A stretch of 64,000 bases of DNA from Melanocharis versteri (GCA_013397845.1 VZTG01008989.1:414687-478686); one strand, 5' to 3'; positions 50,069 to 62,783 are shown, counted from the first letter of the stretch. Numbers and translations: made by a program. Notes: generated by a model from the sequence alone, not told the origin.

Positions 50069-50340
50069 CGCTCCGCAGCCAGCCCAGCTGCTGCCCCGGG
50101 TCCGGATGGAGCAGCCGTGGCTGCCAGCAGCGCCGCGCAGGGCGGCGGTGAGCCCGGCCGGGCAGCCCGAGCGCCGGCCCCGCGCCCAAAAGCGGAGCTC
50201 ACGCTCCTCCGGCCGTGCCAGCGCGCCGGGGCTGCGGGAGCATCCCGAGCCGCGTGCTCCGAGACGCTTCGGAATGCTCCTCTTGGAAGGAGCTGGGAAG
50301 CTTGAAGGCATTCGCTGCGCTGCTGGGACGCTCCGAACAG
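50069..50340. promoter_or_regulatory. Isolated CpG island (candidate promoter or first exon)
   Basis: By hand count there are about 35 CpG dinucleotides in 272 bp at roughly 70% G+C, giving an observed/expected ratio near 1. The rest of the window is CpG-poor. In vertebrates such islands usually mark promoters kept unmethylated in the germ line. Direction is not settled. On the + strand an ATG at 50106 opens an 80-codon frame, and a good splice donor (GCG|GTGAGC) lies with its GT at 50148. On the minus strand a 116-codon frame (50020-50370) runs up to a donor-like CAA|GTAAGC with its GT at 50023-50022. The encoded Ala/Arg/Pro-rich peptides match no family I know. It could be the start of a long non-coding RNA, an alternative first exon or an orphan CpG-island enhancer. 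Confidence 0.75.
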
Positions 50341-50857
50341 CAGGATAAACTTTCCTGTAAAAGGGGCCACTTGGATAAATTCGTCTTGTTCCCAAGTAAT
50401 TTTTGGAAAGTCCTGTACACCTGCACCGCAGTGGATTTTCTGAATATTAAGTAAAGACTTTCTATTTCGTATAGACGTATGAAAAATGTATAAACATATA
50501 TTTTAGAAGTATTTCTTCTAAAAGCATTTGCACTTTGAATGTATAGATGGCCAGACCTCAAAAAATGATTTAAGTGTTTTTTTTAAAAACAAGCCAAATA
50601 TTTTCAAGGCATCTGTTTTTGGTGAGAGCACACTGATCGTTTTGTAGAATGTTTATATATATCTTGATGCTTACAGATTTTAAAAAAGAAAACATTTATA
50701 TTGTGGTTTCTGAATCAAACAACATTAAGTATGTAAATAATGAAAGACTGGACACTTCTTTTTTAGTTGTTTTTTTTAGGTTAATTTTTTCAAGATCTGG
50801 ACTTAAACGTAACTTGAATGGGTTCATATGTGGTTAGGTGCCTTCAGACATGAAAAA
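50341..50857. other. AT-rich DNA downstream of the CpG island
   Basis: No gene recognised. If the island fires on the + strand, this would be the body of a short unspliced transcript ending at the AATAAA at 50858. Confidence 0.45.
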
Positions 50858-50863
50858 AATAAA
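50858..50863 (+). terminator. AATAAA polyadenylation hexamer (candidate)
   Basis: A canonical AATAAA followed by a GT/T-rich stretch ('catttgttgag') lies about 0.5 kb 3' of the CpG island. AATAAA is common by chance in AT-rich DNA, so this matters only as a possible end for a + strand transcript from the island. Confidence 0.2.
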
Positions 50864-53800
50864 GACTCATTTGTTGAGAGAGATTTCATACGCTTTGACT
50901 GACATTGAATTATAGGCCTGAATTTCTTTAATGTAAGCATAACTTAGAAGTATTTCAGCTGAATGTGGGACAAATGGAACAGCTGAACTGTAAAAAGTAT
51001 AAGAATAATTAAGCTTTTTTTCATCTGAATGGATTGTGTACATTTTTTTATGAAGTTCACAGCCATGTGAAATTCCCTTCTTTCTGCAGGAACTGGTTTA
51101 GAGGACAAAAGAGACACAGGAGGGATTATTTGCCTCTTTCGAGATGGGTATGTTTTGAGTTGTCTTCATAATCCTCAATTTGTCCCAGATTTGTCAAGAA
51201 GATTTTCCAAGTTTTACTGACCCTTGAAATGAGCTCAGGCTGAACTTCTAAAGTATAGATTGCCTGTCAAGTTAATCCTATCTCTGAGCTCCACAGAAAG
51301 TTTACTGTTTTGTTTCAAGCCATGGAAAACTCATGGTTATGGTTCATTATTGCTTTGAGTTTAAGGGTTTGTATGAGCCCAGAAACCCAAAGTTAAACTC
51401 ACCAAGTGTGTGAACCCTCAGTAACTGAAACAAAGCAAAACAAAACAATATATACATATATATATAGTTTTCACCATATATATATAACCCTGGGGATATG
51501 AAACTGCCAAAGTTCTCAGAGCCTCAGTATATAAAAAAGAATATTATTGCAGCATGAGAAAATTTCATGTCAGTAGAATAACATTATTTTAAAAAGTGTT
51601 TAACTGTCACACTGCTTTTGGAAAAGATGCCATGACTTCCTAGTTCTAATGCTTTATTCATAAGCTATTCAAATATTTAAACTCAATAAAAAAAGAAGAC
51701 AAAAAGTGTATTTTTTTTTGTCTAATCTATATGGCATCTGAATAATGTAACTAATGGTACATAATTAAAGACAAGAAAAATGTTGTACTTGGGTACATTA
51801 AAAAGCTGTATTACATAGAAGCTTTGCAACTTACTTTCTGTTATAATCTGATATATATATAACTGAGCATTTTTCAGCTGCAGTTCCTGAATTGCCACAT
51901 GAAATGATACTGTAGTCACTTTGATATCTGCATTCCCTTTTACTGGAGAGTGCAGATGAAAATTTAAACCTCATGGGTGTCTTAGTCTCTTGGGATAGTT
52001 GAACAGTTTTTCAATTTTTTTTTCAGTATTTTGTACAGTTTTCATCTTCGGCTCTGAATTCAGCTTAATGAAAATTGCCATCCTCTAGTCATGGTTTGAA
52101 GGATGGCAAGTTCCTTTCAATGTGTAAACAGGGCAGTGCATGGCAGCTTGAATCAGTCCACTTGGATATCAATACATTTACAGTTTACGGGTGTTCTCTA
52201 CAATTTTCTTATTCCTGAGAATGGAAACAGTCATGAAAATTTGTAATAACGGAATTTCAAGGGAAAGTAGATGACCATCGTATCTGTAAGGAGCCAAAAA
52301 GAGTCATCAAGGAAAAATTACAGTCATCTTTCTGAAATGCTGTTGCTTGCTCTGAGATAAGCACGATTAGGCTGACTCGCAAACACTTCTGCAAAGAGAC
52401 CGTGTGCACCTTCCTGTGAGGTGGCTCAAATGCCATGGCTTTTCTTTGCTTAGCAACTTGCTCATTGCGTGGTTGCAAATTGCAGTGTACAAAATCAAAT
52501 AGATCATTACTTGCATCCAGATCTTTCAGTCTGTCCTCCACCCTGGCAGAATTCAATGGGAATTTTGCCTGCATCATTCAAAATGCTGTAGTATTTGGGC
52601 CTCTTAATTTTCCTAAGATACTCACTATGTGAAGAGCCTCTCAAATAAAAAAGACCCCAAAAATTTCTGTGTCACTAAAAAAGTCATTGTATTAGATATA
52701 AGAGAACCCTTCTGCAGAACTGAACGGTGTGCAGTAAATTTTGGGAGTCATACTCTCCATATTTTCAGAAAATAAATAAACATTTAACACAGATTAGCAA
52801 CATCTCTTTTTGTTTTGAAAACACGCTGTTTGCCATCCTTCCGGTAATAATCAGCATCTTTGCAGACAGCCAGTGTTCTCACTCTTCTTTATGGCACATA
52901 ATTGGGCATACAGGTAAAACATGAGTGATGAGGAAATTCCATTCTCCCAACTTACACTGACCACACAGGCTTCTAGTCAAAGTCACTTCTTTGCACTGCT
53001 AAGATGAAAGAGAGAGGTGGACGCGTGCCAAAGGTGACTTTTAGACTTTCTTATATTTAAAGGGTGGGTCCTGACAAAACACCTCTTTGTATCTCCTCTG
53101 TCATAAAGAGAGCCTAGTTGACTATCTTAGGCTAAATATTTCAAATTCAGCTAATTTATCTCATCCTGGTGGCCCAAAAGTGTAAGAGGCTGAGACACCT
53201 TTCTCCCCTGTGCTGAGACACCTACTTGAAGCCACCCCACTGCTGATTTTCTTGTTCCCCTTGCCAATGCTCTGCAGTATCTCTGATGCCTCAAAGCACC
53301 CAGGGAGAAGGAGCCTCCACCTTAACCACATCATCTTGCTGTGGTTATCTAGCAGCCATCTCTACCCAAAGGCAACACAGAAGGTTTAGCCAATAGGTAC
53401 CTATTCACACACATTTCACACATTTTATGTCTCCACAAATAAAGCCTGACTGAAATACCTCCAACAGCTTATGACAGCTCAGTTTTGATTTAGTGTGCTG
53501 TTTAGTTTGCAGTTTGAAATTTACTGCTTCTGTTACAGGACAGAAGTTTTCAGATTTTCAGGTGTTCAGGTCAGAAGTTTTACTTTCTTACCCCCCCAAA
53601 TCAAACTCATCTTAACAGTAACAGTAATAGGACCCACTCCCTACTTCTCCCTTAAAATTTGCCTTGTGCCCCTTTGGCTCTCATGGCTGCAACAGAATCC
53701 CTGCCACTTGCAACAGCAACAGTCCTGTTCCACCGTTCTCTTATTTGGGAGTAGGCAGTGGACCATGACTTTGACGACTGCTTGCTTGTGTGCCTGTGCA

Positions 53801-56800
53801 TCATTACAAGGCCAGGCATACAATTTCATAGGTGTACATTTTATTAATGTCATACGTGTAATGCAAATCAGTTTAGTCTTTCCAATTTATTTAGAGAATG
53901 AAAAATGCCTCCTTAGAAGCCAAGCACTGCCTTTTATCCTTCTACTACAGGCTGCACTGTCTTTTAAATGACAACCTGATAATTGCAGTTAAAGCAAAAT
54001 GTGTTTTAACACCTCTCTCTTACATTTTCAAATCCAATTTATCTTCACATTTAACACATTACATATAATTCCATGTATTTCACTGCAAAGTTTATACAGA
54101 GGGATTTATAAATTGTGCCATCTTTTATAATTCTGTCTCTTTTTCTCGTGTATGCTTACTTTTTTGTAATTACAGAGATATTCCATATAGAAACAAATTT
54201 TCATTCCCACCTGGTGAAAAATATCACAGGTAAACTTTGTATGAAATATTAGGAATACACACCACGGGGGTTTTTAATTTTTTTTTCCTTTTTTTAATTT
54301 TTCTCCAGAGGTGGAAAGGGCTAATAGGGCCCTTTCCAAAGATACAGAATATTAACATCATTCCTCAGAAGTCTAATTTTTCATAACAATGTTGCCCTTT
54401 CAACATATATTACATGACCTAAAGATGGTTAAATGGCTAATGATACATTTATATATACAGAGTATGAAAAATTACCTTTTTTTCTTGGTAAATCGAATAA
54501 ATCTATAAATAATTTTATATGAAAAGGTTCATAAACCAGTTGAATGGTGATCTCTAAAGCAAAAAAGACAGAGAAAAAACAGAGCAAAAACTCATTAAAA
54601 GAAGTCCCTTTGAACATTTTGGGGAAAAAATTACATTTTTTTGTATTTGAGCAAAAGCAGTGTTTTGATTTTTCAGTAAATTTAATTTTAAAAAAAATTT
54701 AAATGAGTGCTTGCATTACCAAAGTTCATCAAATTAATATACATGGACAGTGTTAAGGCTGCCCTGACTAAAGATATTTGGTAATTGCAAGATGAACAAA
54801 GCCGAGAGTAACAAATTATGACTGCATTGCATATGACACTTTCAATTGTATACTGTAAAATATGTATCCAACAATAAAATAATACTAAGGTTTTTTTTGC
54901 CCTGAGAAAAAAATTTATTTTATTGGAACACCTTTGTCATGAAGTTCAATCAACATAATTGAAAATCCTGAAGGACCATTTTCAAAATCAGAAAAACAGT
55001 TTTCTTTCTTGTTTTTTTTTGCTATTAATTTGGAATCTGGTGGATTTTTCCAGCCAATATTATTTCTTTGCAGTTTAAAAAGACACGTCAACAGAGGTAT
55101 TATTGCATGATGCTGACATGCTGTTACAAAACATAACTGTTGAAATCTTTCATTTCACTTTTATAGAATCTCTGCTTCATGCTCATTGGAACAGCTTTTC
55201 TTTTCCTATCACAGCACATTCAGTGCTTTGATTATGTTTAAGCCATTTGCATTTTAAGACAGGTGATATATGAGTGGAAAAGGTCTTCAAAAGAGCAAAA
55301 CCTCCCACAGAGTGGGAAAGATGCCAGCTTTCATGAACTGTACAGCCAAATGCTGGTGTGACACATCATGTTAACTCCAAATTAATTAAAAATTTGATGT
55401 AGGATATTAAAAAATTACTGGTCATAATTCTGTAATCAAGGCTGAGTGTCATATTTATATATTCTTTAGACTCACAGTCTTAAAACTCATTAAAATCTGG
55501 AAAGAAAACACTGGGACAGGAAAATGTATATTATAAATATCCCTTAAATAAATACAGACTGCTTAAGCTAATACAGGTAATAAGCTAATAACATTTTACG
55601 GTGTTAAGATCATCATTTGGCTGAGGTAAGGAGAGGTGGTCTAGGGATGTTCTGTACTCTTTTGAGCTCTCCTGCAGACGTGAAGCCTGGCCGATCATAC
55701 CAGTGTGGGTACCAACACCTTACAACAGCAGACTTCAGCACACACTGCAGTGTTCCCAAGATTCCATACACTGACAAAAGCACATAGGGAGATAGTAGGG
55801 CCACCGAAGCAGGGACAAGCAGGTGAACCTTCACTTGACTTGGAGAGTTCCCTGCATTGCCCCTCTGCAGTAGCAGGGCAAGAAAGCAACCTTGCCCGAG
55901 GGAAGGATGCCCAAGAGTTCAGTGTGCAGTAATCAAAACATCCCACTTCAATCAAGAAAGTTTCTTGGTGGCGTGCCCTTAGACCATGCATGGACTCATC
56001 TGTGGGAGCTGTTCCTTCCACGGTGGTTAACAAAATCGTGGCTCCTGGCACTGACTGCTAGTAGTGACTTCATCCTCACTTGTGTTGAAAGCCATTCTGT
56101 ACCTGAGCTGAATGCAAATGAAACTGAAAACCAGCCCCTAGGCATTTAGTTTATGACATGGTACAGGAAGTAGATTTGGAATATAAGTAAATGTTGGGTT
56201 AAGATAACTGAGCAATGGGTTGACTTTATGGAGTAAGTTCTAATGATAGTTCTTCATTAGCTGGAAGGCAAATGTGGGTTTTTTCTTTATATAGAGGTGC
56301 TGTATACACAATATAAACAATAGATTATAAATATATATATTAATTAAATCTTTTATGTATATATACATTAAAGAATACAGAGAGAAACACAAACATACTT
56401 TTTATCAAATTTCCTACTCCTGGTTTTAATGTATTTTGCAGTCCTCTAATATTTTGTTGTTTGCTCAGAACTTTCCAGCAAGAAGATTTTTACCTTCCAG
56501 GTATAAATAACTACAGGGGAAAGGAGACAGGTGTTTAAAAGAAATCAGAGTTGAAACTCTTCAAACTAGATGGTGTCTCTGATGAGAAAGAAACTTTTGT
56601 TTGTTTTATGTCTTTATCCTGAAAGAGATCAGAAAGCTGTTGAGAGTCGTAAAGTATGTATACATAAGGTTATTCCATTTGATTTAGCATTTGACAGGGT
56701 GTATAGACGTTTTAAATCCCTCTGTATACTTTGAACTTCTAACTGAAAGTCTTCTCTTTGTGATGTAGTTGCTTAGCTTACATTAAAGAACTCAATGGAT

Positions 56801-59800
56801 TCAGTAATGTGGAATAATGCTTTGACTTTTTGTAATCACAATGTGCCCAGTCACTAGTCCTAACCTGAAGAAAAGGAAATAGCAAGTTTCTGATGAATGG
56901 AAAATAGGCCATATAAGGAACTTCCTGCCTGAGTTTTCTGGAATCTGATATGCCAAATCAAATGAAATATTCAGGCTCTGTCAAAAGTGATACATCAAGT
57001 CCTTGTCACATACATAATATAAATATTTTACGGTATAAGTTGACAGAGTTCTTGTATATTTTAATATCTCCATAACAAATACTACTGATCTAAATGCTCT
57101 AGCCAGTTGAAGATTCATGTCTGGATCAAAATTGCATGACATGGATCGTGAGGTAATTTTGCCCTGTATCTCTGAGAAAGCAACTTGTTTTGACTTAGTA
57201 GCTCAGTTCTCTGTTTGAAGGAAGCAACTTTTTCACAGCCCGCTTTTTCTTTTCAAAAAATATTGAATAGTGTTTCACAGGGTTTGGCCAAGTCACAGTG
57301 TATGCCTAGTAGGACTTTACACTTTAAAAGAATCCTTCAGATATCACTGGTATATACAGTCAAATACACTTCTTTTTCATTGCTGTAAATTCATGTTTTC
57401 ATGCCTTGGTAGCTAGCTTCAATTTGTCCCAGGAGTTTCTACTGAGACTCCCTTCAGACAGGAAGAATTTGTTCACCCATGTCTGTCAGTAACAGAAAGG
57501 ACTTTCTGTATCTTGTTGACACGGGAAACTGCATCCTGAATTTTTTTCTAAGACATTGTCCTTGTTTTGACCAGTACAGCACTTAGTGGACCAAAAACCC
57601 AAAGAAAATGTGTACGGTGAGGGCTGTGTGTTATGAAGAAGATAGCACTGACCACAGCCTGCATCACCTTCTGAGAAAGAGGTAGCACCCCAAAATAGGC
57701 AAGAGGTATGTGGCAGAACTGTGAGGAAATTGTCCATGAGGGTTAGCCATCAGATGATGTTCTCTTGGACGGGTTAGTAGCTCAGTAGAAACACGGATGG
57801 GTGGGTGGGCAGGCATGCAGGCACGCACTTACACATAAATCTGTAAGCCTCAAAACAGCAGCCAGGGCTCAGGAGCTGTCAGTATCCTAATAGAAACATT
57901 TTAAATTGTGATCTGTGAAATGATTATGCCTTTCCTGAGGATCAATGTCTTCTGCCATAACTGGCTTTGTGCTATGCAGGCACTGTGGTGAATGACACTT
58001 GACTCATCATTAAATTGAGAAAATGCCGTCCCTTTGTAGCCTCCCTGCCTCTTCTGAAACTCTCAAATCCTGTCACAGACAGGATAAAATCAGCTGTCGT
58101 TGCATCTGACAGGCTTTTCTTGTCCCCATAAGCATGCATGCAGGCAAGAGCTCTTCTAAACAAGCAGTGAGCTCTTCCGTATCTCTGTATCTCTGTCCTT
58201 TGCTGTGTAGGATTAGAGACAAACTGAATAGCATCCTTTACTCCTCTCTAGTATCGGGCTTGCAGGCTAAATGACTCAGTTTTAGGTCAGTCTTGAGGAG
58301 TGATAGTCAGACCAAATCAGTCACAATTCATTCCTTGAGTTCTCTGGCAGTATTTAATGGTACTTTAAAGGGTACTTATGCAAAGAGTTGCTGATTTTGC
58401 TGACTTGGCTGTTAGGAACATCCTTTACTTTTCATGTCAGCCACCACTCAGGTATCGGTGTGACTTATCCTTCTCCAACCACTGGGAAAAGTATAAGTTA
58501 CGAAATCTCTTCAAGTCACATCCTGACCATATGCACTTGTTCATTGCATACAAGACAACTTTGTTATTCTCCTGCTTGCTTCTTCACTTTTCTGTGTAGT
58601 GGCAATCTATTCCTCTAGGGAGCTCAGGAGGAAAAAAAAAATAAATAGGAAGCAGGGTTGCAAGGGTCACAAGAAGTGGTTTGATGGGAACTGAGAAGGC
58701 AGTCTGCCTGCAAAGATGTGAACTCCACAAATCTGAAAGTGACAAAGATTTAGCAGTAGCACTATCCAGCCTAAATGTTTCATGTTATGTGTTGTTTATC
58801 ATCTGCAAGATAAAAACCAGATGGAAACAATAATTTACAGAAGAATGTGTGCTGTGTGACTCATTAGTCCTGATCAACCCTGTACTCTCCCACTGCCTGG
58901 CCAGCCATGGCCCACTGGGCTGTACAGAAACCCATGATGTGCCATGGTGTCATCATGTAGTTAGAACGTATTTGCATCGATCCAGATAGGTGCATTTTGA
59001 AGAGTGGAAAAGAAGTAAAGTAGCAAAGAAATAAAAAAAGGAAGTAAGAAGTTTGGTGGTAGCTTTCTGTTATGATTGAGATTTCTGAAAACTTGATGCA
59101 GATTTGATTCGTAGTGCTGAATTCTTTTATACGTGAATTATGAATGGAAAAAAATAAGGAATATTAGGATTAGTTTTTATTCTTTTTCTTACTGTATTTT
59201 GTTCTTAAAGTCATTGAGGGGAGGGCTCTATCCCGCTTTGCCCACAGAGTGGTTAGCCCAGCTTAGCCCCATGGTTGAGCTAGTAGTGTGAATAACTACA
59301 ACTGTCCAAGTGCTGACTGGAGCTATGCACAGGAGAGGCTATATGCCCTGATTTTGCTCTCTGACTTTAACTAATTAAATGAACTGTCAGTATTTTATTC
59401 CCACCCTTCCAGAAGAGGAGTGAATAGAACATTTTTTCTCTCCCTGGCGGGTTCCAGGAACTTGATGTACCTCTTTTAACAGTGTAGTTGCATTTATTAG
59501 TATTGACAACCATTTCACAGCCTTTATCCTGTGCCTAATTTGATGCTGATTCAAGCCACTTAAAAGTGAAGCTTTACTGCTTTTCACTTCTGTTGAGGAA
59601 AACTTAGAGAGCTTTGCCAAGAAATACCAAGCGGTAAAGTTCTTTCATGGCTGCAGTTTTAGTCTGCCCATTGCGTGAGTCTTGCTTCTAAAAGATGAGT
59701 TTAGGAGAAAATAAGTTCTTTCCTTGACTATAAAGGACCTTCTATAGTCAATAAAAAACTAATGTCATTTAAAATGTCTGGGTTTTCTTTTGATCCTTGT

Positions 59801-59964
59801 GCACTGAATGCATTGTGAAAAAATGGTAATTATGTGATCAAACAAATGCACAATACAGAACAGAATCAGAAATAGAAGTAACAGAATATGTATGTTCTGC
59901 AGATATTGATTCTCAGGGTTTTTTTCTCACTGTTGTTGAGGTTTTCTTGGGAGGACGAGAAGTC
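50864..59964. other. Unique non-coding DNA with candidate conserved blocks
   Basis: No gene supported. The longest frames are 158 codons (+, 53495-53971), 118 codons (minus, 55695-56051) and 106 codons (minus, 52257-52577), all unrecognised. Short AT-rich simple tracts occur at 51430-51490 and 56285-56372, a T-rich tract at 54270-54303, and a G-rich quasi-repeat of GGGT/GGCA words at 57796-57829. Blocks at 52290-52580, 53690-53890, 55240-55440 and 59310-59640 have the look of conserved non-coding elements. Confidence 0.45.
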
Positions 59965-60051
59965 ATTTTGGTTTGGTTTTCTGCTTGTTTGTTTGGGGTT
60001 TGTTTGGGTTTTTTCTGTTGTTTTGTTTTGCTTTGTTTTGTTTTGTTTTGT
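59965..60051. repeat. (GTTTT)n and T/G-rich low-complexity tract
   Basis: T/G-rich sequence becomes a (TTTTG)n array with one interruption ('tttgctttg') and ends at 60051. Its complement is the same AAAAC-type unit seen at 5857. Confidence 0.92.
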
Positions 60052-61965
60052 AAGCCCTCCAGGACAAACTTAGAACAAAAGATTTCAAAAAGCCCCCACA
60101 AAACAGCAACAATTTTATTTTATTGTTGGAAGCCAGGCAGCCATGCACCTCAGATAATCTGGGCCAGAGTTATTCTTGAAATCAATTAATAAAATGCCTG
60201 TATAGTTCAAAATGTGATGTGCAGGGGATATAGCAGTATTTTAGCATTCTGGAGGGATTATCTAGTAAAAATTGAGAGTCCCAGAGGGTTTCCATATATC
60301 ACTGGAGGAATTCTATCTGTGGTAAAATAGAGCTGTTAATCATTAAATCGGTTTCTCTTAAAGATTATTTTTCTCTTAATAATACTTTCCTGTTTATTTT
60401 TGGACTTGATAGTGCTTTTTCAACTAACCTGCTTTCCATGGGAATGTCATTAATTTTTCCAGAGACAAAAAAAGTTTATTTTAAGTCTAGCCAGCAGGGA
60501 CTACTGGAGTGACAGAAAGCAGAAAAGAAGTAACAGCTGAAATAAAATGTCAGCTTGAACTTGTCACTGATGCTTGTATCCTAAGGATCTTGTTTTGCAA
60601 AGCTGGGCTGCTGTTCAAGTGTTTGTTCAACCTCAGATTGTGAGGGACTGTCCTAGCTGAGCCTTACAGCAGTACGTTTGGAGCTCTCCTATGTTCATTG
60701 GATTTGAGCATTACGGCGTCCTAACCACTCCCTGTGGTGTCTCCGGTATTAGCTGGTGACACCTTTTTCCAAAGAGAAATCCAGTAGTAAAAGAAAGAGG
60801 CAAGTCAGCTCCTGCAGTGGTAGGCTGGTCTTATTTGGGTTCCAGGTACAAGAAAGTAATTTTCAGACTCAAAAAGCCTAGGGCTCAGCATCTTACAAAT
60901 TCAGGTCAGCCACTCCCCGGGGAGGTGAGGCACTCCTCAAATACCTTCCCTACACCAGGACCTCTTCCCTTCTCTTTCTGACATTTCCAACTCTCCAATG
61001 TGAGTGAGACACGAGAATTTGAAGTGTCAGGGCTGAGGGATGTTCCTGGTACAAGCACCCCATTCCTTGTCTGAACCCTGCTGACAATGAAGTGTCTGGG
61101 ATAAACTCCTTCCTCCGCCCTGAGACTGCACACGAGAACAAGCATAGAGAAGTGATCACAACAAAGGAAATATTCATCACGCAGAGGCTTTTCTGCTAAA
61201 TTGTGTTCAAATGGACTAGAACCAGTCTCAGTAGACTCACTGCTTCTCCCCTCTGTATTCTCTTTAAAAGTGAAGTGAGATACACTATGGTCTGAGTCAA
61301 ACTGTATGACAGTTTCCATTTCAAAGCACTTTTGGATCTTTTTGCTTAGATAGAATGTTTACTGAAGGCAAGCAATGGATCAGCTAAGCATTCAACCTGC
61401 TGGAACATACCTGCTGAAAAACTGGAACACTTGATAAAAATATGGATTAGGCATGTAGGTTCTGCAGGTTGAACTCTGTGAGTTCAAGTTGTTTTTATCT
61501 TGGATCTACTATACTGGGATTAGAATTGACTAAAATATTTAAAGTTGATCTTATTACAATTACATTTTATCTCAGGTTATGAAAGTTTTTTTTTGTTCTC
61601 TCACCTTTTTAACTTAGCTTGTTAAATACCAAGTAAAACACGAACAGTTGAGTTACTATTGTTTTAAATTGTGTTCTTCTGTTCTTTCTCTTTGAAACAT
61701 CTCCTCTTCATGGATGATAAAAACATACTGAAAGAGAAGATGAGAACCACATATTTTGATACACTGTAAATTTAAAAAAAAAGCAGAAGTGATGGAGATA
61801 AAAAAATGAAAAAAATGTCTAAACAAAATGTACTCTTAATGCATTTAATGGAAAAATTTTAAAAATGTAAAACGGCTAAATATATTTTAAAGTTTATTCT
61901 ATTTAACACAGCCTCCGTAAGAAGGAAAAGTTTCACCTTTGGTACCACTTATCACACAGATATCG
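60052..61965. other. Unique DNA containing one unexplained open frame
   Basis: No gene supported. A 137-codon minus-strand frame (60906-61319) with a good start context is the most gene-like frame outside CR1, but I recognise no family. AT-rich sequence dominates 61530-61900. Confidence 0.5.
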
Positions 61966-61989
61966 CCTCTCCTCTCCTCTCCTCTCCTT
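61966..61989. repeat. (CCTCT)n pentanucleotide microsatellite
   Basis: About four and a half CCTCT units, the reverse complement of the GGAGA-type unit at 23752. Confidence 0.93.
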
Positions 61990-62783
61990 GCCTCTTTCCA
62001 ACGCTTAACTTTTTTTTCTGCAAAAGAATAATGACAAGCTGTGATTATGTTGATTTCATCATAAAGGAAGTGAGGAAACACCAGTGTTTCTGGGTAAATT
62101 TTTGGGGCGTTGTGACTGAGGTTTTAAGAAGGCACTTCTTCCTGCAGGCTCGTATGTATTTAACATTTCCCTGACATTGCTCTCTATACTTTTTGTTTTA
62201 TATATATTACCTGCCTCCTTGATGCTGGCCTTTCTGACCACTGGCAATGGACATATCTTTCTGGATATGAAAGTGTGTACGCCGCACTATGTTAGGTCCC
62301 AGAATTACTATTGAGTCTCCTTTAAACAGAATTCTACACCCATTTTTTACATAAAATATATGCCATGTTTGTCACCTGGTATTTTATTACGCAATAGAAC
62401 AGAACACCCCTCTTTTGTATTAAAAATCCATTGTCAACATTTATGCAGCTCGGGGAACCTTTCCGGCATTTGCTACCACAGAGTTTAGATATGAAGCCTC
62501 CAGCATCTCAGCTTGTATGGAAGACAGAGGTTTGTTGTCACTCTTCTGAAGGAAAGTTTTTGAGCTTCAGGTAAGGACTCTGGTGAGCCTGATCCCTCAA
62601 GACTAACCAGTTTTGAGTAGGAGCTAACATAGAAGTATCTGGGAGCAGCAGTAGACAAAGGCAGAGGATAGATGATTATTCCCAAGTCCTTCAGAAAGAG
62701 GGAAATGAATGTTGGGGAGTCAATCATCAGTTTAGGCCAAGCTGACTGATGTTTAATTAGGTAATAATTGAAAGAAAGTCCTA
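61990..62783. other. Unique non-coding DNA
   Basis: No gene recognised; overlapping frames are 62 to 106 codons on the minus strand. A short (TA)n occurs near 62200. Confidence 0.55.

Noticed and set aside
53495..53971. 158-codon + frame, the longest in the window
   Set aside because: No family resemblance, runs of hydrophobic and low-information sequence, and a minus-strand frame is open over the same DNA.
55695..56051. 118-codon minus frame with opposing + frames
   Set aside because: Both strands are open in a GC-richer patch; composition is the simpler explanation.
57796..57829. GGGTGGGTGGGCAGGCATGC run considered as a quadruplex or minisatellite
   Set aside because: Too short and irregular for a separate feature; noted only within the surrounding stretch.
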